Assembly (NCBI GenBank): GCA_002421805.1
Contig: DISM01000004.1
Location: 310,001 to 374,000, forward strand
Source: Candidatus Omnitrophica bacterium UBA6210
GTDB taxonomy: Bacteria; Omnitrophota; Gorgyraeia; Velamenicoccales; Velamenicoccaceae
Direction: 5' to 3'
Length of the DNA stretch: 64,000 nucleotides
Part shown: piece after piece, positions 34,995-42,324 of the stretch
Layout: each line of letters opens with the position of its first letter
Position numbering within the stretch: position 1 is the stretch's first letter
Position numbers and translations under genes: made by a program
The notes under the pieces: generated by a model
What the model was told of the DNA's origin: nothing
The model's database searches: none
Seen by the model: the letters and a program-made list of their open reading frames with translations, nothing else

Positions 34995-35879
34995 TTATCG
35001 TCCCACGGCATCCAAAAGCCTTGGAACCATGCCATACCAGCCGATAGGCATGATATGGACACCGTCGCAGGCTGGCTGCAACGTCTTGAATAAACGGACA
35101 GCGATCTCCAGACACTTCTGTTTCTTGTCCTGGGCCCCTTCCATCTCAGCGATCACGGCCTCGGGGACGATAACGCCGGGAATATGCTCGTTCATATAAC
35201 GCGCCATGCGCTCGCTTTTGAGCAGCATGATGCCGGCGATGATCTTTGTCTTGAGGTGCCGCGTCTTCGCCAGGAATGTTTCAAAAACGCCGATATCAAA
35301 AACCGCCTGCGTCTGGAAAAATTCCGCTCCGGCTGCGATCTTTTTTTCCATCTTGATGAGTTCCGGCTCCAGAGGGTCGGCCCCCGGATTGACCGCCGCA
35401 CCCACGCAGAATTTCGGCGCCTCGCCGAAGAGCGGGTTCCCGTTCATGTCGGCGCCGCGCTCCAGCGTGCGCAGGATCCCGATCAAGGTCACGGCATCGA
35501 TATCAAAGACGGGCTTGGCCTGGGGATGATCGCCCAGGGCCGGGTGGTCCCCTGTGAGGGCCAGGATATTCTCGACCCCGAAAGACGCCGCAGACAGAAC
35601 ATCCGACTGCAACGCTAATCGGTTCCTGTCGCGGCACGTCATCTGCAGGACAGGCTCAAAACCTGCGTTCTTGATCTGGATGGATGCCGCCAGAGAACCC
35701 ATGCGCATGACGGAACTCTGCAGGTCCGTCACGTTGATCGCATCCACCCTTCCCCGCAAAGGAGCGATCTCTTTCAATATTTTTTCAAGGGAAATGCCTT
35801 TCGGCGGGCCGACTTCAGAGGTCACCACGAATTGAGACGACGAGAGTTTTTCCTTGAATGTCATTGCCCCGATGGACAT
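34995..35879 (-). CDS. metF: 5,10-methylenetetrahydrofolate reductase
   Basis: 294 residues from ATG 35877-35879 (GTG one codon earlier and ATG at 35864 are alternatives). Reduces methylene-THF to methyl-THF; here it feeds the acetyl-CoA pathway and methionine synthesis. TIM-barrel motifs are visible: VVTSEVGPPKG (catalytic Glu region), INVTDLQSS, NILALTGDHPALGDHP (FAD/NADH contact) and GAAVNPGADPLEPELIKMEKK in parts. It follows folD after 21 bp. No MetV-type partner is adjacent; the flavoprotein downstream may fill that role. Confidence 0.93.
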   Translation of the reverse strand: MSIGAMTFKEKLSSSQFVVTSEVGPPKGISLEKILKEIAPLRGRVDAINVTDLQSSVMRMGSLAASIQIKNAGFEPVLQMTCRDRNRLALQSDVLSAASFGVENILALTGDHPALGDHPQAKPVFDIDAVTLIGILRTLERGADMNGNPLFGEAPKFCVGAAVNPGADPLEPELIKMEKKIAAGAEFFQTQAVFDIGVFETFLAKTRHLKTKIIAGIMLLKSERMARYMNEHIPGVIVPEAVIAEMEGAQDKKQKCLEIAVRLFKTLQPACDGVHIMPIGWYGMVPRLLDAVGR

Positions 35880-35900
35880 CACGGCCTTTCTTTCGCCGCA

Positions 35901-36767
35901 TTACGATTGCAGTTTTAAGGACTCCTTGAAAAGTTCGCAGACATTCTTCATCAACAGCATGACCGTTAAGGGCCCGACCCCGCCGGGGACAGGCGTGATG
36001 AACGACGCTTTTTGGCGCGCAGCCTCAAACTCCACATCCCCCACAAGGCTCTCGCCGCACCTGTTGATGCCGACGTCGATGACGACAGCACCCGGCGATA
36101 TCCAGCTGCCCTTGATCAGTTGAGGTTTGCCTACGGCGACAACAAGGATCTGCGCACGCCTGACATGGTCCTCGAGCTTGTGGGCCTCGGCCGTCGCGAT
36201 ATGGCATACCGTCGTCGTGGCGAACTCCTTGAGCAACAAGAGGCTCAAGGGCTTGCCCACGATCGAAGAGTGCCCCACCACGACCGCCTCCTGGCCATAG
36301 AGCTTGATCTGGTAATGACGCAAGAGCTCCATGCACGCCTGGGCCGTGCACGGCGCAATGGCCGCCTCCCCAAGGACGAGGCGTCCGAGGTTCGCCGGAT
36401 GGATCCCTTCGGCATCCTTCGCCGGCAGGATAAAAGACACCACTTCTTCCAGTTTGACCCCCGACGGCAACGGACACTGAAGCAAGATGCCGGTCACCGA
36501 AGGATCGTTGTTGAGCCCGGCGATCTCGCTGATCAAGTCATCAGCGCGGATATCCTCCGGCAGGGTGACGACGGCATGCCCGATGCCGATTTCCTGTGCA
36601 ACCCTGGCCTGGGACTTGAGATAGACGCTTGCGGCGGCGTTGCGGCCGACCGCGATACAACGCAATTCAGGCCGCCGCTTATGCCGGTCCGACAGCAGAG
36701 CGATCTCGTCTTTCAAAAGACTACGCAAATGTTCGGCCGCGATCCTGCCTTCCATGAGAACTGCCAT
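35901..36767 (-). CDS. folD: Methylenetetrahydrofolate dehydrogenase (FolD) with altered cyclohydrolase residues
   Basis: 288 residues. FolD normally oxidises methylene-THF with NAD(P)+ and hydrolyses methenyl-THF. The fold is complete: SVYLKSQARVAQEIG, GILLQCPLPSG, VVGHSSIVGKPLSLLL (nucleotide loop) and ITPVPGGVGPLTVMLL. In the YxxxK active-site motif the sequence is YLKSQ, so Gln53 replaces the catalytic Lys. Glu120 (KDAEG) replaces the conserved Asp of KDVDG. Gln97 is kept. In the human enzyme Lys56 is required for cyclohydrolase activity and a Gln mutant keeps dehydrogenase activity. This FolD may therefore be a dehydrogenase only, with the FchA-like neighbour doing the other step. Confidence 0.93.
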   Translation of the reverse strand: MAVLMEGRIAAEHLRSLLKDEIALLSDRHKRRPELRCIAVGRNAAASVYLKSQARVAQEIGIGHAVVTLPEDIRADDLISEIAGLNNDPSVTGILLQCPLPSGVKLEEVVSFILPAKDAEGIHPANLGRLVLGEAAIAPCTAQACMELLRHYQIKLYGQEAVVVGHSSIVGKPLSLLLLKEFATTTVCHIATAEAHKLEDHVRRAQILVVAVGKPQLIKGSWISPGAVVIDVGINRCGESLVGDVEFEAARQKASFITPVPGGVGPLTVMLLMKNVCELFKESLKLQS

Positions 36768-36802
36768 GTGCGCCTCTCTTGTCTTTTTGAACTGCGCCGC
36801 CT

Positions 36803-37306
36803 CTATGATAAACGCTTAAGCTCGTTCAACAGTTTCGCATATCTCGAGCCATTTTTCAAACAAAGAACGTTGACCCGCACATATGAACGCCCGGCGGCCG
36901 CGGCCAGCCGCGCCAAAGACGCAGCAAAGTCGGCGTCGGAACGCAAAGACCTGTTCCCCTTGCGGCCGACCTCGCGCGCCAGACGAACCGTTTCTGCGGA
37001 CAGGCGGCACACCCGCGCCGGGACGGAAATAGACCGCGCCTGGTCCTTGTCCTGATAAGCCGCTATATCCGCGTCAAGCAAGCGTAACGCCTCGTCTTTG
37101 ATCGTCAGGCTCCTTTTCAAAAGACGGCGCGCGCGCGGTGCAAACGCCCTGTAGCGCTCCTTGCCTACGGTATAGGCGCAGGCCATCGCCACAAGGCCCG
37201 CGGCGCAGGCCAGCATGAGTGCCGCAACAGACCCGCCGCCGGGCGCAGGCATCTTTTTTGAAAGGTCCGCCACATATTTCACTATGGTAGCTTTTGCATA
37301 ACGCAT
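36803..37306 (-). CDS. Cyclodeaminase/cyclohydrolase family protein (FchA-like methenyl-THF cyclohydrolase)
   Basis: 167 residues from ATG 37304-37306, with CGAGG upstream; the open frame continues backwards inside fhs. The family signature MPAPGGGSVAALMLACAAGL (residues 19-38) matches formiminotransferase-cyclodeaminase C-terminal/FchA proteins. All-helical remainder with a conserved YRAFAPRARRLLKRSL region. FchA converts methenyl-THF to formyl-THF in acetogens. The protein is somewhat short. Its place between fhs and folD supports the cyclohydrolase role rather than histidine degradation. Confidence 0.85.
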   Translation of the reverse strand: MRYAKATIVKYVADLSKKMPAPGGGSVAALMLACAAGLVAMACAYTVGKERYRAFAPRARRLLKRSLTIKDEALRLLDADIAAYQDKDQARSISVPARVCRLSAETVRLAREVGRKGNRSLRSDADFAASLARLAAAAGRSYVRVNVLCLKNGSRYAKLLNELKRLS

Positions 37307-37319
37307 CACGGCCTCGTTG

Positions 37320-38990
37320 TTATGACAATCCTCTGATATGCCCTTCGGCGTCGATATCAACCGCCTCGCCGCGCGGCTGGCGCGGGAGACCCGGCATCGT
37401 CTGCATCCAGGACGCATGCGCCAAAACAAAACCGGCGCCCGCGGCCAGGCGGACGTCTTTGACCGGAAAGACAAAACCTGTTGGCGCGCCTTTCAGTGAT
37501 TCGTCGTGCGACAGAGAAAATTGCGTCTTGGCGATACACACCGGCAGATGTCCGAATCCCTCGCGGGCGCAGAACTCCAGGGCCGAGCGGGCCTGCAGGG
37601 CATAATCCACGGAACCCGCGCCGTAAATATTTTTGGCGACCGCCTCGATCTTTTCCTGCAAAGAAAGATGGGCACCGTAAAGGAACTTAAAACCGCTCGA
37701 TGCCTGGCTTGTCTGGCGCAGGACGCTTTTGGCCAGGTCCGCGCCTCCCTTGGACCCTTCTTGCCAGAGACGGCTCACCTGAGAATCCTGGGCCCCGAAC
37801 TCCAGGGACTTGGCGCGCACCCTGTCCAGTTCCCGCTGCGTGTCCTGCGGAAAAACATTGATGCAGACGACGACAGGGATGCCGAACAGCCTGAGATTCT
37901 GGATGTGCTTCCTGAGGTTCTCCAGACCCTGCTCCAGCGCCTCCGCATCTTCGGCGAAAAGGCCGGCCGGCATCTTCTCGCCCGGCGTGATCGTGATCTT
38001 GCGGCTCTGGGCCTTGAGGCCCCGCAACGAACAAACCAACACGCAGGCATGGGGCCTGAATCCGCTGGCGCGGCACTTGATATCGAAAAATTTCTCCGCC
38101 CCGCAATCCACGCCGAAACCGCTTTCCGTCACGACGTAATCGCAGAGCCCCAGGGCCATCCTGTCGGCAAGGATAGAACTGGTGCCGATGGAAACGTTGG
38201 CAAAGGGCCCCGTGTGGATAAAACAAGGCGTGCCCTCGGACGTCTGCACGAGATTGGGTTTGACGGCGTCATTCAGGATCGCCGCCATCATCCCGTCGGC
38301 CTTGATGTCGCGGCTGCGGACGGGCGCGCCCCGGCGCGTGCGCGCCAGGACGATCTCGCCGAGCCTTGAGCGCAAATCCGCCCTGTCGCGGCTGAGCGCC
38401 AGAATAGACATGATCTCGGAGGCGGCGGTGACCTCAAAGCCGGCTGCCATCTGGTGGGTCTCGGAGCCGGATTTCAAAACATAGCGGATGTTCCTCAACG
38501 ACCGGTCGCTCGTATCCAGACAACGCTTCCACGTGATGCTGGCAATGTCGATATCCAGAGGATTGCCGTGAAAGATCGAATTTTCAAGAAAAGCCAAAAG
38601 AAAATTATTGGCCTCGGCCACGGCGTGCATGTCACCCGTAAAATGAAGATTGATCTCATCCTCGGGCACGACCTGGGACGCGCCGCCGCCGGTCGCTGTC
38701 CCTTTGGAACCGAAGAGCGGCCCCAGAGACGACTGCCTCAAACAACAGGCCGATCGGACCCCCAGGCGGTTCAGCGCCATGGACAAACCGATCGTGGTCA
38801 CGGTCTTGCCTTCCCCCAGGGGCGTCGGCGTGATCGCGCTGACGAGGATATAACGCGCGTCCGTTTTGCGCAATCTCTCCAGGATCGAAAGGTCGACCTT
38901 GGCCTTGTAGCGGCCGTTGGGCTCCAGCTCTTTTTCGCGGATCCCCAGAGAACGCGCCACGCGGGATATGGGCTTAAGCTTGACAACCAT
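37320..38990 (-). CDS. fhs: Formate--tetrahydrofolate ligase
   Basis: 556 residues, the usual length. ATP-dependent formylation of THF, entry of formate into the methyl branch. Motifs: TPTPLGEGKTVTTIGLSMAL (P-loop-like ATP site), LFGSKGTATGGGASQVVPED in parts, NLHFTGDMHAV and FANVSIGTSSILAD. It is the first gene of the fhs-fchA-folD-metF-oxidoreductase-acsB series, 13 bp before the fchA-like start. Confidence 0.97.
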   Translation of the reverse strand: MVVKLKPISRVARSLGIREKELEPNGRYKAKVDLSILERLRKTDARYILVSAITPTPLGEGKTVTTIGLSMALNRLGVRSACCLRQSSLGPLFGSKGTATGGGASQVVPEDEINLHFTGDMHAVAEANNFLLAFLENSIFHGNPLDIDIASITWKRCLDTSDRSLRNIRYVLKSGSETHQMAAGFEVTAASEIMSILALSRDRADLRSRLGEIVLARTRRGAPVRSRDIKADGMMAAILNDAVKPNLVQTSEGTPCFIHTGPFANVSIGTSSILADRMALGLCDYVVTESGFGVDCGAEKFFDIKCRASGFRPHACVLVCSLRGLKAQSRKITITPGEKMPAGLFAEDAEALEQGLENLRKHIQNLRLFGIPVVVCINVFPQDTQRELDRVRAKSLEFGAQDSQVSRLWQEGSKGGADLAKSVLRQTSQASSGFKFLYGAHLSLQEKIEAVAKNIYGAGSVDYALQARSALEFCAREGFGHLPVCIAKTQFSLSHDESLKGAPTGFVFPVKDVRLAAGAGFVLAHASWMQTMPGLPRQPRGEAVDIDAEGHIRGLS

Positions 38991-39013
38991 GCCTAGACGT
39001 CCTTTGCGCTGTG

Positions 39014-39052
39014 GAACCCCCCGGGGGTTCCTCCCCGGCTTTAAAGCCGGGG
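39014..39052. repeat. Two adjacent perfect palindromes
   Basis: GAACCCCC-C-GGGGGTTC (39014-39030) and CCCCGGCTTTAAAGCCGGGG (39033-39052) lie between fhs and yraN; the second includes the yraN stop codon. They could act as a terminator pair or belong to the GC palindrome family noted at 3991, 5568 and 18424. Confidence 0.65.
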
Positions 39053-39448
39053 ATTTCTGCCGAGGGATTGAAAAGCATCGCGGATCAGCGTCGCCGAAGA
39101 CCCCTTTGCGTCCTGACAGACGGCGACCACGTCGAACCTGGCGCGGCAGCCGGATAAATTCTTTTCCTTAAGATACCAGAGCGCCAAACGGTCCAGGCGC
39201 CTTTGCTTGCCGGCGTTCACGGACTCCAGGGCCCGGCAGATACCCTCGGCGCCCCGGCGCGTGCGCACCTCCACAAAGACCAGGACCCCGCCCTGGCGGG
39301 CGACGATATCGATCTCGCCGAGAGGCGTGCGCACATTGCGCTCCAGGACCCGGTAACCCGCTTTGCGCAAAAACCGGACCGCTTCCTGCTCGCCCCACTG
39401 TCCCAGCGTCAGTTTATCGCTCACGATAGACAAGGAATGTGATGACAA
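39041..39448 (-). CDS. YraN/UPF0102 family nuclease-fold protein
   Basis: 135 residues. Conserved family pattern: LGQWGEQEAVRFLRKAGYRV, ERNVRTPLGEIDIVARQGG and LVFVEVRTRRG, which forms the PD-(D/E)xK-like core (Glu, Asp, Glu-x-Arg). Cellular role is unclear; linked by family context to DNA processing. It overlaps rnhB by 28 bp, a pairing common in bacteria. The stop lies inside a perfect palindrome. Confidence 0.92.
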   Translation of the reverse strand: MSSHSLSIVSDKLTLGQWGEQEAVRFLRKAGYRVLERNVRTPLGEIDIVARQGGVLVFVEVRTRRGAEGICRALESVNAGKQRRLDRLALWYLKEKNLSGCRARFDVVAVCQDAKGSSATLIRDAFQSLGRNPRL

Positions 39449-40059
39449 AACGTGCGTCTGTGAAGAGGAGAAAGTCCGCAGGTGTTCACGCGGTCCAGAT
39501 GTTCGGCGGTCCCATAGCCCTTGTGACGGGAAAAACCATACTGCGGATAGATACGGTCGTAGATCTCCATGATCCTGTCCCGGATGACCTTGGCGACGAT
39601 GGAAGCCGCGGCGATGGACAAAGACAACCCGTCGCCGCCGATGATCTCTTTCGCGTGATAAGACAGGTGCGAACGCAACCTCCCGTCCAGGAGTAAAATG
39701 ACCGATTTTCTTTTCGGAGGAATCCGGAACCGTTCCATGAGCCGCGCGACAGCTTCATCTACGGCGAAATGGGTCGCGGCGGAAATATTGACGCTGTCGA
39801 TAACGCCCTGGTTCATGATCCCCACGCCATAGGTCGATTTCACGAGGATCTCGTCAAAGGCCGTGCGTCTCTGGCGTCCCGTCAGTTTCTTGGAATCATC
39901 GATACGGGATGCGAACGCATACGTCTTTAAGATCACGGCCGCCACGACGACAGGGCCGGCCAGAGGCCCCCGCCCGGCCTCATCCACGCCTACGATAACG
40001 GAATAACCATCCTTTTTCGCACGACGCTCGTGATACAGCACCTGAAAATCCCGCCCCAA
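39421..40059 (-). CDS. rnhB: Ribonuclease HII
   Basis: 212 residues if the TTG at 40057-40059 is used; a GTG at 40041 preceded by GGGGCGGG is equally plausible and would remove six residues. Removes ribonucleotides from RNA/DNA hybrids. Catalytic motif IVGVDEAGRGPLAGPVVVAA gives Asp-Glu; DDSKKLTGRQR and LLLDGRL supply further active-site residues. rplS-rnhB-yraN is a common bacterial order. Confidence 0.95.
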   Translation of the reverse strand: MGRDFQVLYHERRAKKDGYSVIVGVDEAGRGPLAGPVVVAAVILKTYAFASRIDDSKKLTGRQRRTAFDEILVKSTYGVGIMNQGVIDSVNISAATHFAVDEAVARLMERFRIPPKRKSVILLLDGRLRSHLSYHAKEIIGGDGLSLSIAAASIVAKVIRDRIMEIYDRIYPQYGFSRHKGYGTAEHLDRVNTCGLSPLHRRTFCHHIPCLS

Positions 40060-40071
40060 ACAGGCCTGCGC

Positions 40072-40440
40072 CTATTCGGCACCGGCCTTCTTCTCTTCGA
40101 TCTTTTCTTCGATCTTTGTCGCCTTGCCGATGCGGCCGCGAAGATAATAGAGCCTTGCCCTTTTGACCTTGCCTTTTTTGACCAGCTCGATGCCCTCGAT
40201 CGTGGATGCGTGCAAAGGGAATGTCCTCTCCACGCCTTCGCCATAGGACATCTTGCGAACGGTAAAACTGGCGGTAAGCCCTTCTCCCCGCGTCTCGATC
40301 ACGGTCCCTTCAAAAGGATGGATCCTGAACTTGTCCCCTTCAGGGATCTTTACCAGGACCTTGACCGTGTCGCCCACGGCGACTACCGGGACGCTCTCTT
40401 TTCTGGCGAACAGATTTTCAACGAGTTTGATCTTGTCCAT
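40072..40440 (-). CDS. rplS: 50S ribosomal protein L19
   Basis: 122 residues. Family pattern GDTVKVLVKIPEGDKFRIHPFEG (in parts), FTVRKMSYGEGVERTFPLH and KRARLYYLRGRIGKAT. Located at the 30S/50S interface. A charged tail (KIEEKIEEKKAGAE) extends the C-terminus. Strong ribosome site in the shared leader element. trmD-rplS-rnhB order is typical. Confidence 0.98.
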   Translation of the reverse strand: MDKIKLVENLFARKESVPVVAVGDTVKVLVKIPEGDKFRIHPFEGTVIETRGEGLTASFTVRKMSYGEGVERTFPLHASTIEGIELVKKGKVKRARLYYLRGRIGKATKIEEKIEEKKAGAE

Positions 40441-40492
40441 AATGACTCCTTAATTTTGCCTATAACGAGGTACCTTTTCTCTACAAAATTAA
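40441..40492 (-). promoter_or_regulatory. Shared leader element, copy B (rplS)
   Basis: Minus-strand sequence before the L19 start reads GTTAATTTTGTAGAGAAAAG, GTACCTCGT, then TATAGGCAAAATTAAGGAGT. The outer blocks match copy A nearly base for base, and the AAGGAG is the ribosome site. It fills the 57-bp trmD-rplS gap. Confidence 0.55.
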
Positions 40493-40497
40493 CACTT

Positions 40498-41187
40498 TCA
40501 CCTTCCCAACAAATCTGGCCTTCTTTTCCTGGTGACCTTCAACGCCTCTTTTCTTCGCCACGCGTCGATCGCCTTGTGGTCGCCGGACAACAATACCGCA
40601 GGGACTTTTTTGCCTTGAAACACAGCCGGCCGCGTATATTGCGGATATTCCAGGGATGGTTCCTGGAAGCTCTCATTCTGCGCCGATGAGGCATTGCCCA
40701 GGACACCGGGCAGAAGGCGCACCACAGCGTCGATCACCACCATGGCGGGCAACTCGCCGCCCGTCAGCACATAATCTCCGATAGAGATCTCTTCATCGGC
40801 CAGCGAACGGCCCACCCTCTCATCCACGCCTTCATAATGTCCGCAGATCAGGACCAGATGCTTCATTTTCGAGAGGCGCGCGGCGGACTTTTGGGTCAAA
40901 CACCGCCCTCTCGGTGAAAGAAGTATAATGCTTCTTTTGCTTTTTGCAACTTTTATTTTTCTGACAACCTCGTCGCAGCAGGAAAAGATAGGCTGCGGTG
41001 CCATGACCATGCCGGAACCGCCGCCATAGGGCCTGTCATCGACCTTGCGGTGCTTATCCGTGGTGTAATCCCGGATATCGTGCAGGTGGATCGCCGCCTT
41101 CCCGCTGTTGACGGCGCGTTTGATGATGGACTCCCCTAAAACGGGCTCGAACATCGACGGGAAAATGGTCAATACGTCTATGCGCAT
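40498..41187 (-). CDS. trmD: tRNA (guanine37-N1)-methyltransferase
   Basis: 229 residues. SAM-dependent SPOUT methyltransferase acting on G37 of tRNAs. Motifs RIDVLTIFPSMFEPVLGESI, DDRPYGGGSGMVM, LICGHYEGVDERV and IGDYVLTGGELPAMVV give the trefoil-knot SAM site. It precedes rplS as in most bacteria. Confidence 0.98.
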   Translation of the reverse strand: MRIDVLTIFPSMFEPVLGESIIKRAVNSGKAAIHLHDIRDYTTDKHRKVDDRPYGGGSGMVMAPQPIFSCCDEVVRKIKVAKSKRSIILLSPRGRCLTQKSAARLSKMKHLVLICGHYEGVDERVGRSLADEEISIGDYVLTGGELPAMVVIDAVVRLLPGVLGNASSAQNESFQEPSLEYPQYTRPAVFQGKKVPAVLLSGDHKAIDAWRRKEALKVTRKRRPDLLGR

Positions 41188-41198
41188 TACTGAGCCTT

Positions 41199-42320
41199 TT
41201 AGCCTTCTGTCTGTCTATATCGCGAAAGAAAATCTTTTTTAAACGACAAAAAACGGCCCTCGCGGAGCGCCGCGCGGACCTTTTTCATCAGATCCAGAAA
41301 GAAATAAACGTTATGGTATGAAACCAGCCTTAGCCCCAGGATCTCGCCGGTATTGAACAGGTGCCTGAGATAGCTCCTGGTGAAATTTCTGCAGCAGTAA
41401 CAATCGCAGTGCGGGTCCAGGGGCGCCTGGTCCCGGCTGAAAGCCCCGTTACGGACCGTGATCTTTCCCAAGCTTGTGAACGCCGAACCGTTGCGGCCGT
41501 AACGCGTAGGCACGACACAATCGAACATATCCGCGCCCAAAGACACGGCTTCCAGAATGTCTTCCGGAAGCCCCACCCCCATCACATACCTGGGGGCCTC
41601 TTGAGGCAATTCTCTTGCCGCAAAAGAAATCATATTATACATTAAATCCTGGGGTTCGCCAACACTTATTCCGCCTATCGCATACCCTTGAAAACCAATA
41701 TCTTTCAGCTCTTCTGCGGACTTTTTGCGCAGGTCCGGAAAGGTCGACCCCTGGACGATCCCAAACAGGACCCCCCGCTGGGTCTTTGCCCACTCTTTTT
41801 TGGAACGCCCAGCCCAGAGCGTTGTCCTGTCTACGGCCTTCTGGGCCAGGTCAAAGGAAGCCGGATAGTGCACACACTCATCCAGGGGCATCATGATATC
41901 AGACCCCAAGTCATTCTGGATGCCGATAACGGACTCGGGGGTAAGAAAATGACGCGACCCGTCAAGGTGCGACTGGAATTCCACGCCATCGTCCTTGACC
42001 TTTCGCAGCAAAGAAAGACTGAAAACCTGATAACCCCCGCTGTCCGTCAGGATGAGCTTCGGCCAGTTCATGAACTTATGCAGGCCCCCCGCTTCCCGGA
42101 TAATATCCGTGCCGGGCCGCAGATACAAGTGATAGGCGTTGCTCAGCATGATCTGGGCGCCCGCCTCGTCCAGCTCCCGCGGCGACAGGGATTTCACCGT
42201 CGCCTGCGTGCCCACGGGCATAAACACGGGCGTCTCGATCGAGCCCCTCTCCAGATGCAGGATGCCGCAACGCGCCTGCGTGTCTTGGTCGGTGTGGGTG
42301 ATGGAAAATTTCATAGGCAT
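41199..42320 (-). CDS. tgt: Queuine/preQ1 tRNA-guanine transglycosylase
   Basis: 373 residues from ATG 42318-42320 (ATG 42314 is also possible), 4 bp after the STT3-like stop; the longer frame to 42401 is inside that gene. Exchanges G34 for preQ1 in tRNAs with GUN anticodons. LTDSGGYQVFSL carries the catalytic Asp, GFQGYAIGGISVGE the substrate site, and CDCYCCRNFTRSYLRHL the zinc ligands (CxCxxC...H). QueA and QueH are encoded nearby, so queuosine is made by this organism. Confidence 0.97.
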   Translation of the reverse strand: MPMKFSITHTDQDTQARCGILHLERGSIETPVFMPVGTQATVKSLSPRELDEAGAQIMLSNAYHLYLRPGTDIIREAGGLHKFMNWPKLILTDSGGYQVFSLSLLRKVKDDGVEFQSHLDGSRHFLTPESVIGIQNDLGSDIMMPLDECVHYPASFDLAQKAVDRTTLWAGRSKKEWAKTQRGVLFGIVQGSTFPDLRKKSAEELKDIGFQGYAIGGISVGEPQDLMYNMISFAARELPQEAPRYVMGVGLPEDILEAVSLGADMFDCVVPTRYGRNGSAFTSLGKITVRNGAFSRDQAPLDPHCDCYCCRNFTRSYLRHLFNTGEILGLRLVSYHNVYFFLDLMKKVRAALREGRFLSFKKDFLSRYRQTEG

Positions 42321-42324
42321 GGCG

